A stretch of DNA of 40,126 nt from an uncultured Acidimicrobiales bacterium (GCA_937925335.1 CALEWY010000025.1:1-40126), one strand, 5' to 3'. Positions 17,007-26,093 are shown, counted from the stretch's first letter. Program-made: numbers and translations. Notes: a model not told the origin generated them from the sequence alone.

Positions 17007-18157
17007 TGGCGAGGCAGTTCGGTGACACGTGGTGGGGGCTCGCCTGGGTCGATGCGCTCGAAACGAGGGCTGATGGCGACGACGGCCGCCTGGCTCGCGG
17101 TCGAACCTACGCTCGTAAAGGCCACGTGCAAACCGCTGAAGTCCTCCCAGGCCACGTGAAGGCCGTGGTGCTCGGAACCGACGACTACCGCACCGACGTG
17201 TCGGTTCGCCCGTTGAGCGATGCGCAGTGGGATGAAGTCATCGATCTGATCGTGAGCCGGGCTGCTCACTCCGCTTCTCTCCTCACCGGCGAATTGCCGC
17301 CTGCCCTTCTCCACGAGTGCGAAGACATCGGTGTTGAGCTGTTGCCGGGTGCGTCCGACCTCGTGCCTGACTGTTCGTGCCCCGACTGGGGCGACCCGTG
17401 CAAACACGCTGCGGCGCTGTGTTACCTGATCACCGATCTGATCGATGCCGACCCGTTCACCGTGTTGTTGCTTCGTGGTCGGAGTCGGCCTGATCTCCTC
17501 GACGAGATTCGGCGCCGGCGAAGCGACGGGGCGACCGCTCCCGACGAAGCCACTCCGGTCGTTGGTATGCCGGCAGCCGAAGCGTGGGAGCGCGAGCTCG
17601 GTCGGCTCCCGAAGGTGCCGGTCCCGTCACGGCCACATCGCCCCGTCACCATTCGTCATCGCCCGCCAGTCGATGCCGGCGTCAATCTCGCATCGCTCGA
17701 TCTGCTGGCTACCGATGCTGCGGTTCGTGCATGGGGTGTTGTCGACCACGGCGCGTCAGCCGGGCTCGAACATCCGCCGATCGTCGACGGCGCACGCCGC
17801 GCGGCCAACGCAGCGCGAGACATCGATCTTCTCAACGACATCGCCGACGCACTCGATCTCGATACCGATGAGCTCGCCACGCTCGCCGTTGCATGGCGCG
17901 TTGGCGGGGCTGACGGCGTGCTCGTGGCCAGCGAACCGTGGACGCCAGATCCGGTCGATCTCGCCCCGGCCAAGGCCGCGCTCCCCATTCCGGCTCGCTC
18001 CCTCGACAACAGCGTGACCAACGCCGACGTGCAGCTACGCCTCGACCCTGACGGCTTCTGGTGGCGCTTCGATCGCCACCGCTCACTCGGCTGGGTCCTG
18101 TCCAGCCAAGGCCACCGCTCTCCGGTCGAAGCCCTCGAAGCCGACGCCTCCACCTAG
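17006..18157 (+). CDS. SWIM zinc-finger protein (YwqB-like), partner of the SNF2 helicase
   Basis: 383 residues from ATG 17006, whose A is the last base of the helicase TGA. The SWIM motif is Cys123-x-Cys125-x6-Cys132-x-His134 (CSCPDWGDPCKH), a zinc site used for DNA or protein binding. The N-terminal part (WWGLAWVDALE, RTYARKGHV) and the motif match SWIM proteins that accompany SNF2 ATPases in many bacteria, for example Bacillus ywqA/ywqB. The C-terminal 180 residues are alanine-rich, helical and unassigned. The role is probably to target or regulate the translocase; this rests on conserved adjacency, not on motifs. Confidence 0.9.
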   Translation: MARQFGDTWWGLAWVDALETRADGDDGRLARGRTYARKGHVQTAEVLPGHVKAVVLGTDDYRTDVSVRPLSDAQWDEVIDLIVSRAAHSASLLTGELPPALLHECEDIGVELLPGASDLVPDCSCPDWGDPCKHAAALCYLITDLIDADPFTVLLLRGRSRPDLLDEIRRRRSDGATAPDEATPVVGMPAAEAWERELGRLPKVPVPSRPHRPVTIRHRPPVDAGVNLASLDLLATDAAVRAWGVVDHGASAGLEHPPIVDGARRAANAARDIDLLNDIADALDLDTDELATLAVAWRVGGADGVLVASEPWTPDPVDLAPAKAALPIPARSLDNSVTNADVQLRLDPDGFWWRFDRHRSLGWVLSSQGHRSPVEALEADAST

Positions 18158-18169
18158 CCACATCCCCAC

Positions 18170-18278
18170 CGAAGCGGAGCCAATCCCCGCAAGAACTTGC
18201 GGCATATCCCTCCGCAAACCACCGAGCGCTCGAAGCGGAGCCAATCCCCGCAAGAACTTGCGGCATATCCCTCCGCAA
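18170..18278. repeat. Two copies of a 48-bp dyad element between convergent genes
   Basis: Identical 48-bp copies at 18170-18217 and 18231-18278, 13 bp apart. Each has outer arms GCGGAG and CTCCGC (18174-18179 and 18210-18215 in copy 1) and an inner hairpin CCGCAAG-AA-CTTGCGG (18187-18202). They fill the 167-bp space between the SWIM gene and the convergent mfd stop. A role as a double terminator is likely. The exact duplication suggests a BIME/REP-like dispersed repeat or recent tandem copying. Confidence 0.8.
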
Positions 18279-18324
18279 CGTGGGACACGCGTGGTCGATG
18301 AGCGCCCCGGTGGGCGGACACGTC

Positions 18325-21300
18325 CTACTCGGGGGCGGGCTTTTTCCAGACGGTCTCGATGAAGAGGGTGATGTCGGCGGCCAGGTTCTTGCTCTTCTTG
18401 AGACCGACCTGGATCTCGCCACCCTCGGCGCCGTATTCGCTGGCTTTGAAGTGGCCATCTTTGAAGAGGCGCTCGAAGCGGACCTCTTCGGAGTCCTTCA
18501 GCGTGACGGGGCCCATCTTGGCAACCCAGTCGGGTCCACCGAAACCGGGGCCCTTGACGACGACGAGCTCACGAACGCCGATACGAGAACACTCGGCACG
18601 CAACGACGCGACGTCGAGCAGGCGCTCGGCCACCTCGGGAATCTTGCCAAAGCGGTCGACCCACTCCGAGCGGATGTCTTCCACTTCGGTCTCGTCCGAC
18701 ACGTTGGCGAGCCGGCGATACGCCTCGAGCCGCTGGGGTTCGGTGTCGATGTAGTCGTTTGGGATGTTGGCGGCGACGGGGAGATCGAGCTTGATCTCGA
18801 CGGGCTCCTCAATGGTCTGGCCGTTGAGTTCGGCCACCGCTTCGGTGACGAGCTGGCAGTAGAGGTCATAACCAACCGACGCGATGTGGCCGGACTGACC
18901 AACACCCAGGAGGTTGCCGGCACCACGAATCTCGAGATCTCGCATGGCGATCTTGAAGCCAGAACCGAGTTCGGTGGCCTCGCCGATGGTGCGGAGACGT
19001 TCGTAGGCCTCTTCGGACAAAGCCGCATCGGGGCGCGTGAACAGATAGGCGTAAGCCCGCTGGCCGGACCGGCCGACACGGCCGCGCAACTGGTGAAGCT
19101 GGCCAAGACCGAGCAGCTCTGCTCGATCGACGACGAGCGTGTTCACGGTCGGCATGTCGATGCCGGACTCGATGATGGTCGTACAGACAAGGACGTCGTA
19201 CTCGCCCTCCCAGAAGTCGAGCACGACCTTCTCGAGCGACCCTTCATCCAGCTGCCCGTGAGCGATCGCTACGCGGGCTTCAGGCACCATGGCGCGAATC
19301 TCGCCAGCGACCTTCTCGATGCTCTGCACCCGGTTGTGGACGTAGAAGACTTGGCCCTCACGAAGGAGCTCTCGTCGGATCGCCTCAGCGACCGGGCGCT
19401 CGTCGTATTCGCCAACGTAGGTCAGAATCGGTTGCCGATCGGCGGGCGGCGTGTTGAGCAACGACAGGTCTCGAATGCCGGTGAGGCTCATCTCGAGCGT
19501 GCGCGGGACGGGAGTCGCCGTCAACGTCAGCACGTCGACGTTGGTCTTGAGCTGCTTGATCGACTCCTTGTGCGTCACACCGAAGCGCTGCTCCTCGTCG
19601 ATGATGAGAAGGCCGAGATCCTTGTAGGTGATGTCGTCGGAGAGGATTCGGTGCGTACCGATCAATACGTCGACGTTGCCCGCCACGACTTCAGCGACGA
19701 CCTTCTTCGCCTGAGCATTCGTGAGGAAGCGACTCAACACCTCAACCCGAACTGGATAGGGCGCATACCGTTCGCTGAAGGTCTGATAGTGCTGTTGAGC
19801 CAGAAGGGTGGTCGGCACCAACACCGCAACCTGCTTGCCACTCTGCACGGCTTTGAACGCAGCCTGGACCGCAACCTCAGTCTTGCCAAAGCCCACGTCT
19901 CCAACGACCAGGCGGTCCATTGGGGTGACCGCCTCCATGTCGTCTTTGATCAGCGTGATGGCCTCGGCCTGATCGGGCGTGAGTTCGTAGGGGAACGATT
20001 GCGCCAGCTCGGCCTGCCACGGTGTGTCCGGCTGCGCAACCACGCCTTCGGTCGCCATACGTGTCTGATAGAGCACGACGAGTTCTTGGGCGATCTCGGC
20101 AACGGCGGTTCGAACCTTGGCCTTGGACTTTGCGAAATCGGCGCCGCCGAGGCGATGCAAGCTCGGCGAGTCTCCCCCGGTGTAGCGGCGGATGAGGTCG
20201 ATCTGATCGGACGGGACGTAGAGCTTGTCGTCGCCTCGATAGTCGAGCATGAGGTAGTCACGTTCGTGCCCACCGATCGCTCGTTTGACCATGCCCGAGA
20301 ACCGGCCGACACCGTGCTGGTGATGGACGATGTAATCGCCGGGTGACAAGTCGTCGAAGAAACCCTCGCTCTGACGCTTGCGAGGTTTGGCCCGGCGGTG
20401 CGCTCGGCGCCGCCCCGTGAGTTCAGCTTCAGAGATGACGGCGAGGCCGACGTCGGCAAGCAGGAAGCCACGTTCGAGCGGCGAGACGACCAGGTGGCCG
20501 CCAGGGGTGAAGCTCTCGGGGATGGATTCGCCGTGGTCGGTCGGGTGGATTCCCCACTCGGCCAGCAGATCAGCGACTCGGCCCGCCGACCCTTTGCCGT
20601 CGGCGCAGACGATCAGTCGGGCACCGTCGGCGAGCACGTTGTGCAGGCGAGCGGCGAGCGCTTCACCCGGCTCGTCCCAACCTGAGGCTGCGACGACGGC
20701 GACCTCGGGTGATTCGGGCACCGCAGTCGCGGTGACGATCGGGGCGGGAGTTTTCGCGAGAAGGCGCTCGAAGTCGAGGTGAAGGCGAGGAAACTCATGG
20801 CTTGTCGCCTCGTCTTCATCCGGCAGTGCACCCCATGTGCGGGCCAAGGTGGCGGCGAGGTCAGCTTCTTCCGCAAGGAGATCCGCACCCCGGTCGCGCA
20901 TACGCCGGGGCTCGATCAGCACGACAAGAGCGTCTGGGCCGAGCAGGTCGGGAAGCACACGTTCGTATTCGCAGAGCCACGGCAACCACGACTCCATACC
21001 GTCGAAGTGCTGCCCTTCGGACAAGCGCTCCCATTGCTCGCGGCCCCATGGCGCTGAACCGACGAGTGCCGCGGCTCGTTCTTGAATCTCTTCGGTTGGC
21101 AAAAGCTCCCGGCACGGGAATATCTCAACCTCGGCGAGGTCGATCGTTGAACGCTGATCAGCGATGTTGAAGAACGTGAGGCGGTCGACCTCGTCACCCC
21201 AAAGGTCGATTCGGACCGGGCCCTCGGCCGTAGACGGGAACACGTCGACGATGGAGCCACGGATGGCGACCTCACCGCGGTGTTCCACTTGGGGCTCTCG

Positions 21301-21783
21301 GCGATAGCCGGCCATCACGAGGTCAGCGACAAGCTGTTGCGGGTCGATCTGATCACCGCTGCCGACGATGATCGGTTCGACCTCTTCGACATGAGGCCCG
21401 AGTCGCTGGATCAGCGCTCGAACAGGGGCGACCACAACCTGGGGCCCGGTTTCGGGGTCAGAGATGCGGTGAAGTGTCTTCAGACGATGCCCCATCGCTT
21501 CGATCGACGGGCTGACCCGCTCGAACGGCAGCGTTTCCCACGCAGGGAACGAGGCAACCTGATCATCACCGAGGTAGATCGCAAGATCTCGGGCGAGACG
21601 ATCAGCTTCGTTGGTTGTCGGGACCGCAACGAGCACGGGGCGGCGCGAGGCACCGGCGGCCAGGCCGGCAATGGAGATTGCTCGAGCGGGTTCCGGAACC
21701 GCCAAGACCGAGGCGGAACGCCCAATGATCCGTTCGAGCGACGGATCGGAGGCGACGAGGTCTGGGAGACGGCGGAAGCTCAC
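18325..21783 (-). CDS. mfd: Transcription-repair coupling factor Mfd
   Basis: 1152 residues, full length. Mfd displaces stalled RNA polymerase from lesions and recruits UvrA. In order: UvrB-homology module ([18 protein letters not shown] to about 330), RNA-polymerase-interaction domain ([17 protein letters not shown], about 475-540), RecG-like translocase with Walker A GDVGFGKT (628-635), DEEQ box (729-732), [17 protein letters not shown] motif VI, and the C-terminal TRCF domain. Start is GTG 21783 with TAGCCT 6 nt upstream, so it is probably leaderless and has its own promoter although it follows the VanZ-like gene on the same strand. Ends convergent with the SNF2/SWIM pair. Confidence 0.97.
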   Translation of the reverse strand: MSFRRLPDLVASDPSLERIIGRSASVLAVPEPARAISIAGLAAGASRRPVLVAVPTTNEADRLARDLAIYLGDDQVASFPAWETLPFERVSPSIEAMGHRLKTLHRISDPETGPQVVVAPVRALIQRLGPHVEEVEPIIVGSGDQIDPQQLVADLVMAGYRREPQVEHRGEVAIRGSIVDVFPSTAEGPVRIDLWGDEVDRLTFFNIADQRSTIDLAEVEIFPCRELLPTEEIQERAAALVGSAPWGREQWERLSEGQHFDGMESWLPWLCEYERVLPDLLGPDALVVLIEPRRMRDRGADLLAEEADLAATLARTWGALPDEDEATSHEFPRLHLDFERLLAKTPAPIVTATAVPESPEVAVVAASGWDEPGEALAARLHNVLADGARLIVCADGKGSAGRVADLLAEWGIHPTDHGESIPESFTPGGHLVVSPLERGFLLADVGLAVISEAELTGRRRAHRRAKPRKRQSEGFFDDLSPGDYIVHHQHGVGRFSGMVKRAIGGHERDYLMLDYRGDDKLYVPSDQIDLIRRYTGGDSPSLHRLGGADFAKSKAKVRTAVAEIAQELVVLYQTRMATEGVVAQPDTPWQAELAQSFPYELTPDQAEAITLIKDDMEAVTPMDRLVVGDVGFGKTEVAVQAAFKAVQSGKQVAVLVPTTLLAQQHYQTFSERYAPYPVRVEVLSRFLTNAQAKKVVAEVVAGNVDVLIGTHRILSDDITYKDLGLLIIDEEQRFGVTHKESIKQLKTNVDVLTLTATPVPRTLEMSLTGIRDLSLLNTPPADRQPILTYVGEYDERPVAEAIRRELLREGQVFYVHNRVQSIEKVAGEIRAMVPEARVAIAHGQLDEGSLEKVVLDFWEGEYDVLVCTTIIESGIDMPTVNTLVVDRAELLGLGQLHQLRGRVGRSGQRAYAYLFTRPDAALSEEAYERLRTIGEATELGSGFKIAMRDLEIRGAGNLLGVGQSGHIASVGYDLYCQLVTEAVAELNGQTIEEPVEIKLDLPVAANIPNDYIDTEPQRLEAYRRLANVSDETEVEDIRSEWVDRFGKIPEVAERLLDVASLRAECSRIGVRELVVVKGPGFGGPDWVAKMGPVTLKDSEEVRFERLFKDGHFKASEYGAEGGEIQVGLKKSKNLAADITLFIETVWKKPAPE

Positions 21784-21789
21784 CGAGCC

Positions 21790-21795
21790 AGGCTA
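21790..21795 (-). promoter_or_regulatory. -10-like hexamer for mfd
   Basis: TAGCCT on the minus strand, 6 nt before GTG 21783. A TGACCC about 18 nt farther upstream is a weak -35 candidate. Confidence 0.5.
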
Positions 21796-21842
21796 GGGCT
21801 GCCCGGCCGTCGTGGGTCAGGTTGGAGCAGCGACTTTGGGCG

Positions 21843-22346
21843 TCAACTCTTCGAAAATGAGCGGTTCGTCACGAGCCGACCGAATGCTCCGACTGCACCA
21901 CCGAACATCACGGCGAACGACACACCGAACAAGATGCCCGCACCGTTGGCAACAAGATCGAGCAGGTCTGGGCTTCGGCTGGTCGAGAGGTAACTCTGAC
22001 CAACTTCAACACCGGCTGAGATCGTGAACAGACAGAGCGCCAAGAACACCGGCGAGGTCCGGCGGCTGAACGCCCACCAGCCGATCACACCAGCGATGAA
22101 CCACAAGAACAGATGGCCCGCGGTGTCAAAGGCGAGCGGCACGTCGCCTCGATCGATCACGTCAAGCCCCGACCGGTTTTCGACCTTCCGCCCCACGTCT
22201 TGCACCCGTCGAAGTGCTGCTTGGGTTGTGCCGGGAGCTCGATCGGCAAAGGACAAGATTCCGAGCACGACGGAGAAGCCAGCGAGGAGAACCGCTGGCA
22301 TCCAGCGGGTGCCGCCAGATTTCGGGGAGCGGGTCGTGGTGGTCAT
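21843..22346 (-). CDS. VanZ-like membrane protein
   Basis: 167 residues from ATG 22346, with four hydrophobic segments (about 17-35, 77-93, 99-117 and 133-155). Typical VanZ/phosphotransbutyrylase-like features are present: FDTAGHLFLWF (Asp-x3-His), EVGQSYLSTSRSPDLLDLVANGAG (Glu-x2-Gln, then Asp and Asn-x2-Gly). The family is named after the teicoplanin-resistance accessory protein, but most members are of unknown function and need not confer resistance. A start at 22373 is possible but weaker; TACCGT lies 8 nt before 22346. It sits between pth and mfd on the same strand. Confidence 0.8.
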   Translation of the reverse strand: MTTTTRSPKSGGTRWMPAVLLAGFSVVLGILSFADRAPGTTQAALRRVQDVGRKVENRSGLDVIDRGDVPLAFDTAGHLFLWFIAGVIGWWAFSRRTSPVFLALCLFTISAGVEVGQSYLSTSRSPDLLDLVANGAGILFGVSFAVMFGGAVGAFGRLVTNRSFSKS

Positions 22347-22354
22347 CGATACCC

Positions 22355-22360
22355 ACGGTA
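22355..22360 (-). promoter_or_regulatory. -10-like hexamer for the VanZ-like gene
   Basis: TACCGT on the minus strand, 8 nt before ATG 22346; no Shine-Dalgarno sequence in between. Confidence 0.4.
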
Positions 22361-22418
22361 GGCGCCCAACCACTCATCAGAGGTGCAGGCGATGTGTGGA
22401 GTTTGTGCAGATGCCCGT

Positions 22419-23042
22419 TCAGGCTCGCCGATTCACGTGATTCATGGCGATGTCGATGCCGTCATTCAGCACTAACTCGACCGCTTCGAGCGATGCATCG
22501 AGCGCGCCCTCGAGCAGCGTGCCGTCGGCTTTTCCCGGGCGGCGAAGGACGTAGTCGCGCCCAGCCTGTGACGGAGGAGGTTTGCCAACGCCGATCCGAA
22601 GTCGAATGAAATCGGTTGTTCCGACGTGCTGGGTGATCGACTTCAGACCGTTGTGGCCGGCCATTCCACCACCTTGTTTGAGCTTGATTCGGCCTGCGTC
22701 GAGATCGAGCTCATCGTGGATCACGAGAAGCTGGTCACCGGACTCAATGCCGTAGCGCCTGGCAAGAAGACGAACCGACTCGCCGGAATTGTTCATGAAG
22801 GTCTGCGGGAAGGCGACCACCACCCGCTTGCCAGCGAGGCGGATCTCAGCGATCAGCGCTCGCTCTTTACCCTTCTTGAGCTGCTCACCGTTGCGGTGAG
22901 CCAAGAGCGCGACGGCGTCGGCGCCAATGTTGTGACGCGTGCCGTCGAACTCGGTCCCGGGGTTGCCGAGACCAATGACCAATAGATCGGCGGGGGTTCC
23001 CCGTCGACGTGATTCTCCGGGCCGCCTCGAGAGCAGGGCCAT
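22419..23042 (-). CDS. pth: Peptidyl-tRNA hydrolase
   Basis: 207 residues. Pth releases peptides from prematurely dropped peptidyl-tRNA. Motifs: GLGNPGTEFDGTRHNIG with Asn27 and catalytic His37, FMNNSGESV, HDELDLDAGRIKLKQGGGMAGHNGL, and RLRIGVGKP. An N-terminal extension of about 18 residues (LLSRRPGESRRRGTPADL) precedes the usual start of the fold; a later start is not offered by a good codon. It follows rplY by 14 bp in the operon prs-rplY-pth, an order conserved in actinobacteria and other bacteria. Confidence 0.96.
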   Translation of the reverse strand: MALLSRRPGESRRRGTPADLLVIGLGNPGTEFDGTRHNIGADAVALLAHRNGEQLKKGKERALIAEIRLAGKRVVVAFPQTFMNNSGESVRLLARRYGIESGDQLLVIHDELDLDAGRIKLKQGGGMAGHNGLKSITQHVGTTDFIRLRIGVGKPPPSQAGRDYVLRRPGKADGTLLEGALDASLEAVELVLNDGIDIAMNHVNRRA

Positions 23043-23056
23043 GGAGCGGGCGGAAC

Positions 23057-23728
23057 CTACTCGTCGCCGCCAGCAGCGTCGTCGCCACCGGCTTCGCCAG
23101 CGTCGTCGCCACCCTCGGCTGCCACGATCGGGTTGCCGTCTTCGTCGAGCTCGGCTTCTTCTTCGTCACTCTTGAGGCCACGAGGCACAACAGGAGCGGC
23201 GACGGTGATGTTCATGCCGACCTTGGTGGTGACACCCTCGCCGAAACTGAGGTCGCCGAGGGCAAGACGACGGTCGAGCGTCATCGGTGTGACGTCGGCG
23301 TCGATCTGGTTCGGGATGTTGTACGGGTTGCACAGCACCTTGAGTGAGTGCATCTTCTGCTCGATGATGCCGCCGGCTTCAGCTACGGCTTCGGAGCGGC
23401 CGGTCAACACGATCGGAATCGTGATGGTGACCTTGGTCTCGTGGTTCACACGAAGGAAGTCAGCATGGCGCACGGTCCGCTTGATCGGATCGCGCTGAAT
23501 CTCCTTGATGATGACTTCTTCCTCGGTGCCATCGACGTTGAGCGTCAAGATGGTGTTCAGGCCAGCCGCACCCTTGAGCGCATCGCGCAGCTCGGTGTAG
23601 GTGACGTTGACGGAGACGGGGTCTTTCCCGAGTCCGTAGACGACACCGGGCAACTCGCCCTCCTCGCGCAAGCGATTGGAGTTCCGGCTCCCGGTGGAGC
23701 GTCCGGTTTTGGCAGTGACGGTCGACAT
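23057..23728 (-). CDS. rplY: Ribosomal protein bL25 (CTC/TL5 type)
   Basis: 223 residues. The N-terminal 90 form the 5S-rRNA-binding L25 domain (KTGRSTGSRNSNRLREEGELPGVVYG, IIKEIQRDPIKRTVRHADF). The C-terminal beta domain of the long CTC form follows (about 95-185), then an acidic/glycine tail (EEEAELDEDGN, GGDDAGEAGGDD). Start ATG 23728 has GAGGA 5 nt upstream; the upstream TTG reading to 23773 is not needed. It lies between prs and pth in the same operon. Long acidic tails are usual in actinobacterial bL25. Confidence 0.95.
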   Translation of the reverse strand: MSTVTAKTGRSTGSRNSNRLREEGELPGVVYGLGKDPVSVNVTYTELRDALKGAAGLNTILTLNVDGTEEEVIIKEIQRDPIKRTVRHADFLRVNHETKVTITIPIVLTGRSEAVAEAGGIIEQKMHSLKVLCNPYNIPNQIDADVTPMTLDRRLALGDLSFGEGVTTKVGMNITVAAPVVPRGLKSDEEEAELDEDGNPIVAAEGGDDAGEAGGDDAAGGDE

Positions 23729-23791
23729 GGCAATCCTCGAGAAGGTTGGGCACAAACAGATGCCCGTGATCAACCCGGCAGGGTATCGGCC

Positions 23792-24772
23792 TTAGTTCTG
23801 GTTTTGGCCGTCGAAAATCGAACTCACCGAGCTGTCTTCAAACACGGCGCGAATAGCGTCGGCGATCAGCGGTGCAACCGACAGGACTTCGAGCTTGTCG
23901 AACTGCTTCTCGGCGGGCATTGGCAGCGTGTCGGTCACGATGACTTTCTCGAGAACTGAGTTCTTCAGGCGGTCGATCGCTGGGCCGGAGAACACACCGT
24001 GAGTGGCCGCTGCGGTCACGGACTTGGCGCCTCGCTCCATGAGCAGCTCGGCGGCCTGACAGATGGTGCCAGCGGTATCGATCATGTCGTCGATCAACAC
24101 ACACGTGCGGCCTTCGACCTCACCGACGATGTCTTTTGCCTCGACCTGGTTCTTCACACCCTTCAACCGACGCTTGTGCACGATGGCGAGGTCGGCGTGG
24201 AGCTGCTGGGCGTAGCGCTCAGCGACCTTCACACGGCCGGCGTCTGGCGAAACCACGACGAGATCGTCGCCGGCATCTTTGAGGTAGTCGACGAGGATCG
24301 GCATGGCGACCAAGTGGTCGAGTGGGCCGTTGAAGAAACCCTGGATCTGTCCGGAGTGCAGATCGATAGCCACCAGGCGCGATGCGCCAGCCGCGGCGAA
24401 GAGGTCAGCCATCAGGCGGGCGGTGATCGGCTCGCGGCCTTCGGACTTGCGGTCCTGCCGGGCGTAGCCGTAGCACGGCAACACGGCAGTGATTCGCTTC
24501 GCCGACGCACGGCGAGCAGCGTCGACCATGATCAGGTGCTCCATGATCGAGTCGTTCAACGACCGACCATCGAGGGAGCCGTGGCTCTGCAGGATGAACA
24601 CGTCCGAGCCACGAACCGACTCGGCAAAGCGGCAATGGGTCTCGCCGTTTGCGAACTGGCTCAGGTGAGCCTCGGTGACTTCGATCCCGAGCTTGCCAGC
24701 GATGTCGTCAGCAAGTTCTCGATTGTGGCGCCCGGCGAAGAGATGAAGAGTCTTCGTCGTTACGGCTTCCAT
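23792..24772 (-). CDS. prs: Ribose-phosphate pyrophosphokinase (PRPP synthetase)
   Basis: 326 residues from ATG 24772. It makes PRPP from ribose-5-phosphate and ATP for nucleotide, His and Trp synthesis. Class I features: FANGETHCRF (ATP site), CYGYARQDRKSEGREPITARL flexible loop region, DLHSGQIQGFF, SPDAGRVKVAERYA (catalytic area), and the PRPP loop CVLIDDMIDTAGTI. Frame upstream to 24832 lacks homology; the chosen ATG begins six residues before KTLHLFAG, the first conserved strand. The 81-bp gap to the GlmU-like gene contains a short hairpin GCGGC-caaa-GCCGC (24814-24827). PRPP made here is the substrate of PyrE, encoded at 38156. Confidence 0.96.
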   Translation of the reverse strand: MEAVTTKTLHLFAGRHNRELADDIAGKLGIEVTEAHLSQFANGETHCRFAESVRGSDVFILQSHGSLDGRSLNDSIMEHLIMVDAARRASAKRITAVLPCYGYARQDRKSEGREPITARLMADLFAAAGASRLVAIDLHSGQIQGFFNGPLDHLVAMPILVDYLKDAGDDLVVVSPDAGRVKVAERYAQQLHADLAIVHKRRLKGVKNQVEAKDIVGEVEGRTCVLIDDMIDTAGTICQAAELLMERGAKSVTAAATHGVFSGPAIDRLKNSVLEKVIVTDTLPMPAEKQFDKLEVLSVAPLIADAIRAVFEDSSVSSIFDGQNQN

Positions 24773-24853
24773 TGGTTCCACCCTGTCGCTCCTCGTTGAG
24801 CCGGGACACGCAAGCGGCCAAAGCCGCGTCAACGTGACAACTGTTGCCCCTAC

Positions 24854-25963
24854 TTACTCTCCGGCACGAGCAGCATAGAAGGGTCCGGTCGAGGTCCCGT
24901 CTGATAGCTCAGATCCAGGCTCAAGAACGGCGAACGGGCCGACTCTGCAGTTGTCGCCAATCGTCGAAAGGCGAGCCATCGCCTTCTCGACGACGGAGTC
25001 TCGACCAACGGAACATCGGTCGAGACGAGTGTCTGGTCCGATCTCACAACCGTCGCCAATCACCGTGTTTCCTTGCAGAATTGTTCCGGGGAAGAGCGTG
25101 ACGTCCACACCAAGGCGGACCGTGGCGTCGATGTAGGTGCGCTCGGGGTCGATCATCGACACGCCGTGGTCGAGCCAGCGAAGGTTGGTCCGCCGACGCA
25201 ACTCAGCTTCGGACTCTGCGAGCAAGCGGCGATCGTCGACCGGTCGAAGGTCGGTGAGGTTCGTGACGACAGGCGCGCTGTTGGTTGGATGGCCGGAGTC
25301 GGCAAGCACGCCGACGACGTCGACGAGGCGGTGCAGCCCGTCGACGGGGTCTGGCTTGGTTCGGCGGATCGCCGGGGCAAGCAGCCCGCGGCGAACGATG
25401 TAGACGCCAAGGGCGATCTCGTCGCTGTCTCGTTCATCGCCGACGAGTTCGATCTCTCGAGTGACCGAGGCGACCTTGCCGTGGCGATCACGAAGCACAC
25501 GAGGGTGCTCGCCGGGATCATCGACCGTTGCGGAGAGCACCGTACAAACCGAGCCCGACGCTCGATGCGCATCGACGAGACGTTGCAGCGTGTCGGCTTC
25601 GAGGAGCGGGAGGTCAGCCGGCAACACGATGACGTCGCCGTCATCATCAAAGTCATCGAATCCGGAGAGTCCAATGAGTGCGGCGTCGGCCGGCCCACGT
25701 TCGATTCGTTGCTCGACGAAGTTCAGCGCAACGTCTGGTGGATCTTCGAGAACTCGCTTGGAGACCCAGTCGACCATCGGTCCGGTGACGACGTTGACGC
25801 GATCCACACCAACCTCGGCCAGCGCATCGAGCGTGTAGCTGAGCATGGGCCGCCCACACAGAAGGTGAATGGGCTTCGGCCGTTCCGACCGCATCGGCGC
25901 ACCGGAGGCGGTGGCGATGACGAGAGCGGAAAGCGGAGCCGACAGGGGGTGAGTCGACGTCAT
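24854..25963 (-). CDS. Short, degenerate GlmU-like nucleotidyltransferase
   Basis: 369 residues in the glmU position upstream of prs. The N-terminal 230 match the GlmU pyrophosphorylase fold, but the loop that reads AAGxGTRM in active enzymes is IATASGAPM (residues 16-24): the first Gly is Ala19 and the signature Arg is Pro23. Lys30 (RPK) and the PADLPLL aspartate are kept; the usual EINTG asparagine region reads EIALG. A left-handed beta-helix starts near 275 (VTLFPGTILQGNTVIGDGCEIGP) but stops after GPFAVLEPGSEL, so the acetyltransferase active-site half is missing; regular GlmU has about 100 more residues. Function is uncertain: a divergent sugar-nucleotide enzyme, or a structural relic. 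There is no clear ribosome binding site. Confidence 0.85.
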   Translation of the reverse strand: MTSTHPLSAPLSALVIATASGAPMRSERPKPIHLLCGRPMLSYTLDALAEVGVDRVNVVTGPMVDWVSKRVLEDPPDVALNFVEQRIERGPADAALIGLSGFDDFDDDGDVIVLPADLPLLEADTLQRLVDAHRASGSVCTVLSATVDDPGEHPRVLRDRHGKVASVTREIELVGDERDSDEIALGVYIVRRGLLAPAIRRTKPDPVDGLHRLVDVVGVLADSGHPTNSAPVVTNLTDLRPVDDRRLLAESEAELRRRTNLRWLDHGVSMIDPERTYIDATVRLGVDVTLFPGTILQGNTVIGDGCEIGPDTRLDRCSVGRDSVVEKAMARLSTIGDNCRVGPFAVLEPGSELSDGTSTGPFYAARAGE

Positions 25964-25979
25964 GGAAAAAATCTAGCTG

Positions 25980-26052
25980 CTCCCTCGGCTGGACTCGAAC
26001 CAGCGACCTACGGATTCAAAGACCGGTGTTCTACCAACTGAACTACGAGGGA
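25980..26052 (-). tRNA. tRNA-Gln (anticodon TTG)
   Basis: 73-nt cloverleaf on the minus strand. Acceptor TCCCTCG (26052-26046) pairs perfectly with CGAGGGA (25987-25981). D arm GTTC/GAAC, anticodon loop CTTTGAA giving TTG, variable AGGTC, T arm GCTGG-TTCGAGT-CCAGC, discriminator G. CCA is not encoded. The anticodon stem is only 3 bp in strict pairing: 27-43 is C-T and 31-39 is T-T. The 3' end lies 16 nt before the GlmU-like start codon, so both are probably on one transcript. Confidence 0.92.
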
Positions 26053-26064
26053 AGGTCGCCAATG

Positions 26065-26083
26065 AGAGTATCGCCGCTAGTCT
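26065..26083. promoter_or_regulatory. Divergent -10-like hexamers for tRNA-Gln (-) and bS22 (+)
   Basis: Minus strand TACTCT (26065-26070) lies 12 nt before the tRNA 5' end. Plus strand TAGTCT (26078-26083) lies 10 nt before the bS22 ATG. Both must share the 41-bp gap 26053-26093. Confidence 0.45.
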
Positions 26084-26093
26084 CTAACGCCTT

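Noticed and set aside
18170..18278. CRISPR array
   Set aside because: Only two copies, 13-bp spacer, strongly self-complementary unit and no cas genes.
18061..20346. Plus-strand open frame of 761 codons opposite mfd
   Set aside because: Antisense shadow of a high-GC gene; the mfd reading has full motifs and the shadow has none.
21843..22346. Glycopeptide resistance cluster based on the VanZ-like gene
   Set aside because: No vanA/H/X/S/R genes nearby; VanZ-like proteins are widespread and mostly unrelated to resistance.
23999..24799. Plus-strand open frame opposite prs
   Set aside because: Complement of conserved PRPP synthetase codons; no independent support.
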